From contig CM054061.1 of the NCBI GenBank assembly GCA_028641055.1, forward strand, positions 27,391,523 to 27,455,522: a stretch of 64,000 nt of DNA, read 5' to 3'. The notes under the pieces were generated by a model. It was given only the letters and a program-made list of their open reading frames with translations. It ran no database searches and had not been told where the DNA came from. The DNA is from Alopecurus myosuroides (taxonomy: Eukaryota; Streptophyta; Magnoliopsida; Poales; Poaceae). Below are positions 22,454 to 32,830 of the stretch, one piece after another. Position 1 is the first letter of the stretch. Each line of letters opens with the position of its first letter. The position numbers were made by a program, and so were the translations under genes.

Positions 22454-25083
22454 ATGCGGCGGGGACCAGCGCTCCTCCTCCTGCTCGCCTTCTCGGTCGC
22501 CGCCGCCGTCGCAGCAGCAGTACCAGAGGTCAGGGTTCCCCCCCTCAACCATTAGAGTGTCCCTCGCTCTTTTAACTTCGAGCAGGGCGCCCCCCACCCC
22601 CCTGGATCGTGTGTGCTACCGCGTCAGTCCGAGTTCATGCACTCTGGAGCTCTGTTTCTCTGATACCAGCTGCGGATTTCAGACATCGCCTTCAGACACT
22701 TAAATTCAATATTGCACCAGTAACGGCGATATTTTTATTTCTTTGACACGTTGATCTCTCTTGAAATTCAGGATGAGACCGGTACCCTACCAGCAGGAAC
22801 AAGCAATGCTACTGGCGCTGTAGCGGATCCAGGTGCTGGCAAAACAGGGCAGAATGGTGAGACAAATCCTGACACGGAACACAAAGCACACGAGGAGGGG
22901 GCGCTCGGTAACGTCATTGCTAAGAACAACAAGACGGGTAGTTCAGTGGAAGGGACAAGCACGGGAAGAGATGAGCCGGTACAGAGGCCAAATGACGAAG
23001 ATAACAACACAACGACGACATCCTCGACGGACTTTTTGCAGGATCCTCTTATCGGCGAATGTGATTCATCCCACAGATGTCTCATTGAGAACAAGAAGTT
23101 CATCGCCTGCTTGAAGGTTTCCGGAGGTGATTTTCCGGTTAATCTTCTTACTTTTTTTTTTAGATGAATCTTCTTTACTCTTTGGCTGTGAGTAGTCCCT
23201 TGTGACGCCATATTCTTGCTTCTATCATGCATATAGACCTGCTGGTTGTTTGCCATGGTCTTATGCCAGTTAAACTAATACAATTTTCATTTATCAATGT
23301 GATGTTCAAAAGTAGTTGATTATACTTCCTAAATTACCATCAGAAGATATAACTGTTGGGATCATCCGTGTTGGACACCCGAAACTTGGTTAACCATGCT
23401 ACGTTGAGCTTCGCCACATGTCTACTGTTGTCAATTAACTGACAGCTTGATTTAATCAGCGGTGCCATTTGGCAACAATTTAGAGCTACGTCAGCAGGTA
23501 AAAAAAGCACATGGTGCAATTTGCTCGATGCATATTTGCATTGTAATTTTGTTTCACCTTGCCACAATTGGCGGTACCGTATAATTTGGTAATTTTGGAA
23601 TTGGACAGTTGACACAACTGGTTTAGTATGGCAGCAATAGGTTGCCAATTATAGTTTAGTTTATTCTCAAGTGTCAACGTGTAGCCAAAACTAGGGCTAC
23701 CAATTGATGACCCTAGTTCTTCTCATGCCATGCACTGGCTATGATTTTGGCCCTAGGTGGGGCCACAAACCAAACCATCGCACTTTCAACTGGGGCTAAA
23801 CAAGATATTTAATTTTTCTGAAGTGTAGGTGGGGTCCCTCTAAGACTTAAGCAATTAATGTTGCCAAGATATTTCTTCATTCGAGCTCTCTGAAGTTTTA
23901 TACATGTACTCCGTGTTGTTCTTTCAAACCCTTTCCACAGTTTTGCAGATAACTAATTGATTATAGTTGAAAGCAGATTCGTCAGCTTTATCCCTTTTGA
24001 TGGACAACAAAGGCATAAACCCACTTGATGTTACCATAACGGCTCCAGATTATATCATGATAGATGAAGACACAGTTCATGTTGAAGCAAACGGTCACAA
24101 TGAGGTATAATATCGTGGACCATATATATTTATGGTTTTTATGGCTTAATATTTTGATATGAAGTATGGCAGTATTTTGCTTTTGAGTGGAGTATTTAAG
24201 AAGAAAAGGCCCTTTTCTTTTCCATTATGCGGTGGAAGTTTTTCCAAAAAGCTTATGAGTGTCTTGTTGCACTTTCCCTCCCCGCGGCCTGGCTGCAAGT
24301 TAAATATTTTTTGCTTGTTCCTGTTAAAAAAGCTGCTCTCGTGAATATGGCCCAGCTCTATTTCTTAATAATGAAAAGTCAGCGCTCATGCCAATTTGTT
24401 GAAAAAAGCTTAGTTTATCTGTTGTGACATCATTGATCATGAGTGTTATATCTGCATATCTTGATTTACATACAGGCGTAGCTGTAATACTGTATTTTGA
24501 ATGCTTGTTAAGATTGTGTCTCTGGGTTGGCAGAGTGTTATCTTTTACTCATATAAACTGTTATCTGAAACTGGATATTTGACATTCTGTTCATGACGTC
24601 TGAGTATCGTGTTGATCTTCTTTTCTTCTGTAATAAACATTTAATCAGACACAGGTGAGCGTTTCTGTCAGTGACACGACGAATGACATGGCGATAGTTC
24701 TCAAAGTCGCGGCAGAAACCTGTAGAATCAATCTTGACACTGCAGTCAGAAGAAACAGAGGTCGAGTAATGCCAATGAGGCTAACTTCAACCTACATGGT
24801 GGTGCCTGTACTTGTTCTCCTTGGACTGGTGGGATTATGCGTCAAACTTCGAAAGGCCCGCAAGCAAGATAGTGGGCCAGCGTACCAGAAGCTCGACGCA
24901 CCAGAGCTACCGGTTTCCATCGGAGGGAAGAAAGAAGCTGATGAACCTGATCAGTGGGATGACAACTGGGGAGATGATTGGGACGATGAGGAGGCGCCAT
25001 CGACACCGTCAAATTCAATGCCTAACCTATCGTCGAAAGGTCTAGCTTCAAGGAAATCGACCAAGGATGGCTGGAAAGATTAG
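22454..25083 (+). CDS. Type I single-pass membrane protein, four exons, 330 aa, unknown function
   Basis: Exons are 22454-22528, 22772-23126, 23977-24104 and 24649-25083; all introns are GT-AG and the phases (0, 1, 0) join into one frame. The N-terminus MRRGPALLLLLAFSVAAAVA is a signal peptide. The lumenal or outer part is low-complexity and rich in T, G and N with several N-glycosylation sites, then has four cysteines: ECDSSHRCLI, FIACLKVSG and ETCRINLD. A membrane segment spans residues 235-253 (YMVVPVLVLLGLVGLCVKL), followed by basic KLRKARK. The cytosolic tail is acidic and tryptophan-rich (DQWDDNWGDDWDDE) and ends STKDGWKD. It looks like a conserved plant family (possibly DUF7356), function not known to me. 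An alternative acceptor at 24654 would drop two residues. A 64-bp tandem repeat covers the stop codon. Confidence 0.85.
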
Positions 25084-25166
25084 TCGGAAAACTGATATCT
25101 AAGGTCTAGCTTCAAGGAAATCGACCAAGGATGGCTGGAAAGATTAGTCGGAAAACTGATATCTAA
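25039..25166. repeat. 64-bp exact tandem duplication across the stop codon
   Basis: 25039-25102 and 25103-25166 are identical as read. The first copy encodes the last 14 residues of the membrane protein and its TAG stop; the second is 3' UTR and would encode the same peptide again in a shifted frame. Confidence 0.95.
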
Positions 25167-25796
25167 TCGATGGATCACTGATAAAATAGTTCCAATGCCT
25201 ATATTGTTTTCTTCTTTTTTTCATAGAAATTTTGCCCTTAGCTTTTTGGATAGATTTCACAAGACTACCAGAGAATGTAATGCACTGACACCACTAGAAG
25301 TATGAATTATCATGCTAGTTTAAGTTATTTGTGGATTAATGCATCCTTTTGTGGCACGGTTTTGGACTTGTTTGAAAAATGCAAATTTTTCAAAGGGGTT
25401 CAAAAATACAAACTGATGAGCACCATGTAATTAAACAATAAAATATTAAGGGGAAAAATTCAGTATAGTGTAAAAATAGAAAATATTGAGGTGAATGTCA
25501 AAATACAAATTGAATGGTCCTTTTGAGATTTTTTTTCATTTTGAGATACATTTTTTTTTGATAGAAACATTTTGGGATACATGGAGGATGCATCTTCCGT
25601 TTCATTGGCGGAAGTGAGCCCAATCCGCCAAAAAGGAAACTTAGGTCGAATATCTTCCAACTGCTCTTAGGCCCCGTACCTTAGATGGGCCGACCGTAGG
25701 CAGCCCTCCCTGACTCGAGCTGCCCACAAAACCTGAAAAGTCAAGGGCGTTGGTCGTAATTTGTAATTTTCTACTCGATAGCCTTGCTCCACTCCC
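25167..25796. other. Intergenic spacer between two plus-strand genes
   Basis: 630 bases hold the 3' UTR of the first gene and the promoter of the PPR gene. AATAAA-like signals are near 25436. There is no TATA box close to the PPR start and no ORF of note. Confidence 0.5.
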
Positions 25797-27845
25797 ATGG
25801 CTAGCCCCGGCGGCGCCGCTCTCCAGCGGCACGCAGCCGTGGCCGTGCTCCGCGCAGCGGCGGCCGCTGGCGAGCTTTCCGCAGGCAAGGCAATCTACTC
25901 GCAGGCAAGGCGAGCCACCCATTTCGACGTTGTCCTGCACAACCACCTCATCGCCTTCTACAAGAAGTGCGGCCGCCTCGACCTTGCCCGCCAGGTGTTC
26001 GACGCAATGCCCTCCCGGAACCCGGTCTCGGGGAACCTCCTCATGTCCGGCTACGCTTCCTCTGGGCGCCACGGGGACGCGCTTGCTCTGCTTAGGGCGG
26101 CCGACTTCAGCCTGAACGAGTACGTTCTGTCAACCGCCGTGTCCGCCACGGCCCATCTCCGGAGCTATGACATGGGGAGGCAGTGCCACGGGCATGCTGT
26201 CAAGTCTGGGCTGGCGGACCATCCCTATGTCTGCAACGCGGTGCTGCATATGTACTTCCAGTGTGCGCACGTGGAGGATGCAGTGAAGGTGTTCGAGAAT
26301 ATATCCGGTTTCAATGTGTTCGCGTTCAACTCGATGATAAATGGGTTTCTTGCTGATGGGAAGTTCGATTCTTCGATCAGTATCGTGAGAAGGATGGCCG
26401 GAGAAGTTGAGCAGTGGGATCATGTTTCATATGTCGCAGTTCTTGGGCATTGTGCTAGCACCAAAGAGCTGGTTCTTGGTCGCCAAGTGCATGCCCAGGC
26501 ATTGAAGAGGAGGCTCGAGCTGAATGTGTATGTCGGGACTGCGCTGGTTGATATGTATGGGAAATGTGACTGCGCCTGGGATGCTCATTCTGCGTTTGAG
26601 GTTTTGCCAGAAAAGAATGTTGTTTCCTGGACAGCCGTTATGACTGCTTATACCCAAAACGAGCTGTTTGAAGAGGCATTGCAGTTGTTCTTGGACTTGG
26701 AAATGGAAGGTGTCAGGCCAAATGAGTTCACTTACGCTGTGGCTCTCAACAGTTGTGCTGGTCTTGCAGCCTTGAAAAATGGCAATGCACTTAGTGCCTC
26801 TGCTATGAAAACTGGGCATTGGGGTGCTCTGTCTGTCTGTAATGCCCTCATTAACATGTACTCCAAAAGTGGCAGCATCCATGATGCACGGAGAGTCTTC
26901 CTTTCTATGCCATGCCGTGACGTGGTCTCTTGGAATTCGATCATAATAGGCTATGCTCATCATGGTCTTGCCAGAGAAGCCATGTCTGTATTTCATGATA
27001 TGTTGGTTGCTGAAGAAGCCCCATCTTATGTGACGTTTGTTGGGGTGCTGTCAGCTTGTGCTCAGTTGGGTCTTGTAGACGAAGGATTGTACTACTTGAA
27101 CATTATGATGAAAGAAATGGGAATCAAACCTGGAAAAGAGCATTACACTTGCATAGTTGGTTTGCTGTGCAGAGCTGGACGACTAGATGAGGCAGAACAA
27201 TTCATATTGAGTAATTATATCGGGACAGACGTTGTTGCATGGAGATCACTTTTAGGTTCTTGCCAGGTATATAAAAACTATGGTCTTGGTCATCGAGTGG
27301 CGGAGCAGATCCTTGAGTTGAAGCCTAGTGACGTAGGAACCTATGTTTTGCTTTCTAACATGTATGCAAAAGCAAACCGATGGGATGGTGTCGTCAAGGT
27401 GCGGAAGCTGATGAGAGAGAGGGGTGTTAGGAAAGAGCCTGGTGTCAGTTGGATTCAGGTAGGAAGTGAGGTCCATGTTTTCACATCAGAGGACAGGAAT
27501 CACCAATGGATAAACCAGATCACCAGAAAACTCAAAGAGTTGATAGACCAGATTAAGGTGATCGGATACGTTCCGAATTTTGGAGCTGTCCTGCATGACG
27601 TTGAGGATGAACAAAAGGAAGAGCATCTCATGTATCACAGCGAGAAAATGGCTCTTGCGTTTGGCCTTATCCACAGCCCCGAAGGAGCAACTATTCGTAT
27701 CATGAAAAATCTCAGGATATGTGATGATTGCCATGTTGCTATCAAACTCATATCGCTTGTGACAGCAAGAAAAATAGTCGTAAGGGATGCTGTTCGGTTT
27801 CATTGTATAGAGGATGGAGTATGCTCATGTGATGACTATTGGTGA
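25797..27845 (+). CDS. Pentatricopeptide repeat protein, PLS class with E and DYW domains, 682 aa
   Basis: An intronless frame from ATG 25797 to TGA 27845. Repeated 31-36-residue PPR units run from about residue 40 to 500, with typical words such as NHLIAFYKKCGRLDLARQVF, TALVDMYGKC, NVVSWTAVMTAYTQN and DVVSWNSIIIGYAHHG. An E/E+ region follows, then a DYW cytidine-deaminase-like domain: GYVPNF box, zinc-binding HSE at 614-616, CDDCH at 642-646, CSC and the final DYW at 680-682. All key residues are present, so it is probably an active C-to-U RNA-editing factor in mitochondria or chloroplasts; PPR units bind the target RNA. Arabidopsis has many paralogues (EMB2744 is one candidate relative), so no symbol is given. 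The start fits the family, although a classical targeting peptide is not obvious. Confidence 0.95.
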   Translation: MASPGGAALQRHAAVAVLRAAAAAGELSAGKAIYSQARRATHFDVVLHNHLIAFYKKCGRLDLARQVFDAMPSRNPVSGNLLMSGYASSGRHGDALALLRAADFSLNEYVLSTAVSATAHLRSYDMGRQCHGHAVKSGLADHPYVCNAVLHMYFQCAHVEDAVKVFENISGFNVFAFNSMINGFLADGKFDSSISIVRRMAGEVEQWDHVSYVAVLGHCASTKELVLGRQVHAQALKRRLELNVYVGTALVDMYGKCDCAWDAHSAFEVLPEKNVVSWTAVMTAYTQNELFEEALQLFLDLEMEGVRPNEFTYAVALNSCAGLAALKNGNALSASAMKTGHWGALSVCNALINMYSKSGSIHDARRVFLSMPCRDVVSWNSIIIGYAHHGLAREAMSVFHDMLVAEEAPSYVTFVGVLSACAQLGLVDEGLYYLNIMMKEMGIKPGKEHYTCIVGLLCRAGRLDEAEQFILSNYIGTDVVAWRSLLGSCQVYKNYGLGHRVAEQILELKPSDVGTYVLLSNMYAKANRWDGVVKVRKLMRERGVRKEPGVSWIQVGSEVHVFTSEDRNHQWINQITRKLKELIDQIKVIGYVPNFGAVLHDVEDEQKEEHLMYHSEKMALAFGLIHSPEGATIRIMKNLRICDDCHVAIKLISLVTARKIVVRDAVRFHCIEDGVCSCDDYW

Positions 27846-28702
27846 TACGTGTCTTGGTTGTCAGAAGCTGGTAACATGCCCCCCTGAATCGGCTGCAAAG
27901 CACACGTGACATTTTGGAAATCAACATGGGTATGTCATCTTATTCTCTAGATCATACGTTAGAATCTGTAGATATGTGAAGGATTTTCTTTTAACTGAAA
28001 AGCTCATTTCACTTGACCAAATAGAGATGGAAAGACCGACTGATGAGGAACCCACCTGTAAATATCTGAGTGCACCGCAGCAACAATGTCTCTGTTCACT
28101 AGCTTTCATCAAGTAATGGATTAGGGAAGGTTAATTTTGATCAGGGGAGTTTAATTTTTTTTCTAGAAATAATATTCTTCCTCAACTTAGCTGCAACAGC
28201 ATTATATGCTCACCATTTGCATCGATGATCTCGAAAGTTGGGGGCAGCAATTCATTTGTTACATGACCTACCACAGGTGAGTGCTGTTTTCCTACTAGCA
28301 GAAGTTGTCGTTTAGGTTCGGCTAAACAATCACAAGGGTCCCCGCTCATGCATACATTATTTGCTCTGTTTGGTTCTTCTGCATGTTGTTTTCCAGCAGA
28401 AACCGCTCCCCTTTTTCCGTGGAGGTTTTCCAGCAAGCATGGTGGTCATGAATTTTATATTTCACATGAACTACAATACTGTTCTTATCTTGATGTGTAT
28501 GCACGCTGACTGCTTAGCTTCAGTAACATGTTAGTACTATTTTTAATGCCTTGCCATATTCCTTCTGTGCTTTAAATGTCGATCATGTCAGCCTTAATCC
28601 CTTGTTGCGCTTTCATTGGAACAAAATAAACTGTTGCACGCAATGTATTAATTGACCACTCTGCATCATTTTTGCGGCCTTATGACATGGATTTTATACT
28701 AG
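27846..28702. other. 3' flank of the PPR gene, no gene seen
   Basis: AT-rich spacer with PPR 3' UTR at its left. No frame longer than 84 residues and no recognisable repeat. Confidence 0.5.
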
Positions 28703-28918
28703 GTTATGCAAAGTGAAATTGACGAACACAAGAGAAGAGTGCTGGTTGTCAACAAGGCTGATCTGTCACCATTAATTATAAGGTCCGCACCGCACCTTGT
28801 TCACTGTGATCTGTTTATTGTCTGTAGTATGAAGCGGCATATTTCTAAATCTGGTTAAAATGCAGAATGAGAAGGGCAGGCTTATACCAAGGGTCGTTCT
28901 ATTCTACACCAAGAAAAG
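28703..28918 (+). pseudogene. Remnant exons of an LSG1-like circularly permuted GTPase
   Basis: An AG at 28701-28702 precedes a frame reading EIDEHKRRVLVVNKADLSP, then a GT donor at 28783. VNKADL is a G4 GTP-binding motif, and the context EIDEHKR..LVNKADL resembles the LSG1 family, which acts in 60S ribosome maturation. A second possible exon (28866-28918) joins in phase and reads RMRRAGLYQGSFYSTPRK, which fits LSG1 only loosely. The G1 and G3 motifs are not found nearby, so this is a gene fragment. Confidence 0.45.
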
Positions 28919-29239
28919 GTAAGAGTGGAAGAAGGATTGGTAGGAGCAAATAATGTCTGACAGCACACGATTTCCGAGAGCTTGTCTGTCGGTGAGTGCA
29001 TCATCGACTGGTAGGAGCAGAGTTTGTTCAGGGTTGCAGATCAATCAATTGAAAAGAGTGGTGTCTGCGGCTTGCTCACTTAACGTTGCATCACTGGGAA
29101 AGAGAGGAACAGGCAGATTTTCGAAGGCAAGCATCTCCCTGCAAAGATGGCCCTGAGGTTTGGTCACGAAGAGTTTGGCATCCGTTTGGAGGCAGCCGAG
29201 GTGCAAGCTTAGGTCCTCGTACAGCCGGACTGCTATGGA

Positions 29240-29321
29240 GGATGTGAACTCTGACGAGGTTGCGAGCTGAAGGATCATGGCGGATGTGAACTCTGATGAG
29301 GTTGCGAGCTGAAGGATCATG
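29240..29321. repeat. 42-bp tandem duplication
   Basis: GGATGTGAACTCTGA(C/T)GAGG and the rest of the unit occur twice in a row (29240-29281 and 29282-29321) with one difference. Confidence 0.93.
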
Positions 29322-29554
29322 TTATCACAAAGGTGGACTTGTACTTAATAGTATTAAAGAGGATCAAGAAACTATTTATTGTCTATATTTCTGTTTCATC
29401 AGCGTTAGGCCTGTCCCAATGCACCATCTCTTAGCACGTTATCATATGTCTAATAAAAACTTAAGAGACAACATGTACAATGCATTGTATCTTAGATGTT
29501 GTATCTAAATTAATGATTTTGGGCCCATGCATGCATATGATTGGTTTAGAGCCT

Positions 29555-29622
29555 TTTTTTGCCTATGGCCACGTGCCAAGGTTGTATCTTTTTTGCCTAT
29601 GGCCACGTGCCAAGGTTGTATC
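29555..29622. repeat. 34-bp tandem repeat, two copies
   Basis: The unit running from a T-tract through GCCTATGGCCACGTGCC to GTTGTATC is present twice, at 29555-29588 and 29589-29622, with no difference seen. Confidence 0.93.
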
Positions 29623-29629
29623 TTAGTTA

Positions 29630-29914
29630 GAGCAAGTACAATAAGGCCATGTAAGCGGGCTATAAGGAATTAAATAATATATTTGTGCTTAGTTGGATGA
29701 GAGAGAAGAGGAGAGAGAAGAGAAGCGGGCTACAAGATAGTAGCCAGCTCTTGCACGTGCTCATAGTCACTTTGTGAGAGTGTAAGGTGGGCCATGTGTT
29801 GACAAAATAGTGCATGCATATAGTATACTATTGTACATGTTGGCTATAAGCTGGCTATAACATGACATGACAATGTCTTATAGCCAGCAACCGGCTCTAT
29901 TATTAACCATGCTC
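29630..29914. mobile_element. Harbinger/Tourist-type MITE (inner), 285 bp
   Basis: Starts GAGCAAGTACAATAAGG and ends ACCATGCTC, flanked by TTA (29627-29629 and 29915-29917). It contains internal GGCTATAAG/CTTATAGCC palindromes. A related copy is at 32600. Confidence 0.85.
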
Positions 29915-30160
29915 TTAAGATACAACCTCACTATCTCTCTTCATTAACTATAGTGCCACATAAGCAAAATGCCTATGAAACCGTGCCAAAAGACTTGCAT
30001 TGGGATAGGCCTTAGGAGGATCTAAAACTGCTGGAGAGCACTACGTGAGACCCGAGTAAACAACTAGAGTTTATGTCGATTAGCATCTCTAGCAACTCAG
30101 GGCTCCTATAGGGAACTTACATCTGAACTCAAGGGAGTTCATGTTCTTCGGTCCCACTTA

Positions 30161-30270
30161 CTCCCTCCGTTCAACAATAGATGACTTCCACTTGTATCTA
30201 GACACATTTTAGTGTCTAGATACATCCATATATAGATATGTGGAAGTCATGTATTGTTAAACGGAGGGAG
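30161..30270. mobile_element. Stowaway MITE, 110 bp
   Basis: Ends CTCCCTCCGTT and AACGGAGGGAG. TA is on the left; the right target base pair has changed to CA. The body can form a near-complete hairpin (GATGACTTCCAC against GTGGAAGTCAT). Confidence 0.93.
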
Positions 30271-30730
30271 CACATCTGAACCATTTCGTTCAGACAATGT
30301 TACAAGCTGAAAATATGACACACTTTTAACTAGCAACGTATGAGTTGATGTATGAGTCAATCTGCAAAGTAAGGGTGTAAAATCCCACTCGTTTATGCAT
30401 ATACTGTCGAATCAAACTGAAGCGCGGGCGCCTTGAATGTTCATTGCAGAAACCCGTTCACGTTCATGCAAACCTTCAATGTTAACGACAGTATATATCA
30501 CAAAATTAAGAAGTGTGTTATTGTACATGGCGCAGGCTGAACGTCCGGTATTTGAAAATTTCTATGATTGTGATATTCTGGTCACGCATAAACTTCCGAA
30601 ACAACTCAGGCGAGAACTCGGTCACATCCATAAATACTTTCAGAAACTCAGCAGATTAATCTGTTTTTTTTTAAGATATAAGATTATTACAGCAGATTAA
30701 GGCAGGGTTTATACGTATCAGAGAAATCCC
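30271..30730. other. Spacer left of the RPT3-like gene, no gene seen
   Basis: This is the 3' side of the minus-strand RPT3-like gene. An 87-residue plus-strand frame (30437-30700) has no recognisable domain and ordinary AT-rich composition. Confidence 0.4.
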
Positions 30731-31141
30731 TCAGATTGACGTCGCCGGGTACGGGACGTTGGGCTCCTCTGGAGGCGAGACGCCGGAGGCCGCCTCTGGA
30801 GGGAGCACGTCGGAGCGGCGGCAGTGCGACGGCTTCGGCTTGAGCATCTCGCGGTTGATGGCTGAGAGAATCCGCACGTAGTGAGAGCTCCTGGGGGTTG
30901 TCGTGGACCCTGCGATGCCGCCGTAGCGGTTGAGCGTCTCCAGGAACTGGCCGGTTAGGAGGGGCTCGCACTGAATCCGCTTCACCTCCTCCTGCGCGCG
31001 CAACAGCGCACGCTTCAGTTTCGCCTGCTCGTTGTTGACGTGTTCCTCCTCGACCTCGACGAGCTCCATGTGACGCTGGCGCGATTTGAGGCGGTCGTCG
31101 TCGCGGCCGGTGGTGCCGGGGTAGGACGGCGGCGGCGCCAT
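30731..31141 (-). CDS. Truncated RPT3-like protein: N-terminal coiled-coil/OB region only, 136 aa
   Basis: The frame runs from ATG (31141) to TGA (30731-30733). It aligns by eye with the N-terminus of RPT3, the 26S proteasome ATPase subunit 6B: YPGTTG...RLKSRQRHMEL, coiled coil to LLRAQEEVKRIQ (46-57), OB-fold words GIAGSTT (75-81), YVRILSAINREMLKP (88-102), DVLPPEA (111-117) and EPNVPY (126-131), where RPT3 continues into its ATPase domain. Here the frame ends five residues later, so Walker A/B, arginine finger and HbYX-type tail are all missing. There are no introns, and the GC content exceeds the flanks. It may be a partial retrocopy or duplicate. The open frame suggests either recent origin or selection. 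In RPT3 this region makes the heterohexamer coiled-coil pair. Confidence 0.8.
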   Translation of the reverse strand: MAPPPSYPGTTGRDDDRLKSRQRHMELVEVEEEHVNNEQAKLKRALLRAQEEVKRIQCEPLLTGQFLETLNRYGGIAGSTTTPRSSHYVRILSAINREMLKPKPSHCRRSDVLPPEAASGVSPPEEPNVPYPATSI

Positions 31142-31901
31142 CAGGAGAACCGCGGGAGGGGTCTTGGCGACGGCTGTGCCCGCGGAGGCTAGGGTGTGGA
31201 GGCGGGCTCGAGTCTGGTGTTCACTTCTTTTTTTGTTTGTTTGAGGTAGCTTATCCCGTGTGCCACGCGATGTCTGGTGTTCACTTCTGATCCGTCGTGC
31301 GGAGAGGCGTGGGTATGCGGGCGGAAGTTACCCTACGGTGACGAGTCCGAATAGAAGTGGAGAACGGAGCGTATCGGTTCAGATCGGGCGTGTTTTTTGT
31401 TTTTGTTTTTAAACATTATTAGTCCCCTTTCTATTAGATTATAACAACTTAGTTATGATGTTTTCTGTACGCCATTCTGCACCAATGTAAGAGCGCATGA
31501 TACCATCTTTCGATCTTCTAGATGTTTAAGCTCGTCATCTCTAGCTATGCACGTAACTACAATTGTCTACAAAACATGCAAAATTTTATTTGGTAACCAT
31601 CTAGAATTATTATGGGAACTGTTCGTTATTAATCTGATAGCTGGTGTGAAAAAAAAATTCGTCGAAACATATTAACATGATATCTAGATTTGAAGCTCTC
31701 ACCGAGACGAGTTTAACGATGCAAACAGATCTCCAATCGGAATACCGGTTTAAAAGATAAATCATTTTAAATTTCTGAATTTAGCAATTAATGCAGTGAT
31801 GTGGCAAACTAGTGCATTCATGCATATGCTCTCCCTATAGATAGAGACCTCTAGCAAACGGCCGCCGCACGACACATGCGCACATAGGGTGCTGCTATGT
31901 A
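31142..31901. other. Upstream flank of the RPT3-like gene
   Basis: The frame stays open for about 20 codons above the chosen ATG without another clear ATG. TCTGGTGTTCACTTCT occurs twice (near 31211 and 31270). From 31390 on it is AT-rich with no gene. Confidence 0.4.
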
Positions 31902-32137
31902 CTCCCTCCATTCCAATGAATAAGGCGCGTACGCTTTTCAAGATTTGTCTTTGACCAAGAATTAATCCATATATATAATAGTATTTGGTATAAACTCAAT
32001 ATTATTAGGAAGTGTTTTTCAATACAAATCTAACAATGTCAAATTTGCACTATATAGTTAAGATATTGTTACTCAAATCTTTCGGTCAAAGTTTATCTTC
32101 GAATGCGTGTGCGCCTTATTCATAGGAACGGAGATAG
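31902..32137. mobile_element. Stowaway-like MITE, 236 bp
   Basis: Ends CTCCCTCCATTCC and GGAACGGAGATAG, flanked by TA (31900-31901 and 32138-32139). The next inner bases AATGAATAAGGCGC and GCGCCTTATTCAT are also complementary. Confidence 0.88.
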
Positions 32138-32599
32138 TATCTTTTTCTACAACAAATTATATAAAAAATTATTGTTTAAAGTTGGGTAAGAAATAGAATG
32201 TTTCGGCACAGATTCATTTTCAACAAAATTTATCAGGTATTTAAACAAAACATAAAATGTTAGCAACAGAAAAATCACATATTTACAACATGTGAAAGAG
32301 CGCATAAGAAAAATAATTCAAAAAAAAAACACGTGCATTTTCTAGAAAAAGAATCCAGAAAAAATAGTGCAACATCTCGCATGTGCTTTCTCAACAAAAT
32401 GCTTGCGAACTTGTTGCAAAATTTTAGATGCACGCAACCTTGGCCCAAAATGATGAAAATAGTTAGTATATATATAGTTGGGGGAAGGGACACCTAGACG
32501 CATTCCCAGTGCTCATTAATCACCTTGCTATGCGTACACTTTGCCCAGAAAAAAAGAGCAAGTCTAAAAAAAAGCAAATGAGTCTATCTAGCTATCTAA
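32138..32599. other. AT-rich spacer, no gene seen
   Basis: No domain-bearing frame and no recognised repeat. Confidence 0.4.
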
Positions 32600-32830
32600 G
32601 AGCAAGTATAATAAGCTTATGTGAGCAGGCTATAAAGATTAAAATAGTATTTTTATGATGACATGGAGGAGAGAGAAAATGAGAGAGAAGTGGAGTGAGC
32701 TTTAATGCAAGAGCTATCTGCAGCACGTGCTCCTATGCACCTTCTGAGAGTGGGAGGTGGCCCATGTGTTAATAAATTTATGAGTACTTGTTTGCTATAT
32801 GGTTGAATTTAGATGACATGTTAAACATTG
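32600..32830. mobile_element. Second copy of the 29630-type MITE, right end lost
   Basis: GAGCAAGTATAATAAGC at the left, after TAA (32597-32599), and the internal blocks GCACGTGCTC, TGAGAGTGGGAGGTGG and CCCATGTGTT match the MITE at 29630-29914. The right terminal repeat is not recognisable. Confidence 0.7.

Larger units (their letters stand above)
29408..30011. mobile_element. Harbinger/Tourist-type MITE (outer), interrupted by another MITE
   Basis: Ends GGCCTGTCCCAATGCA and TTGCATTGGGATAGGCC are inverted repeats flanked by TTA on both sides (29405-29407 and 30012-30014). Subtracting the nested MITE leaves about 315 bp. Its left arm contains an exact 34-bp tandem repeat. Confidence 0.85.
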
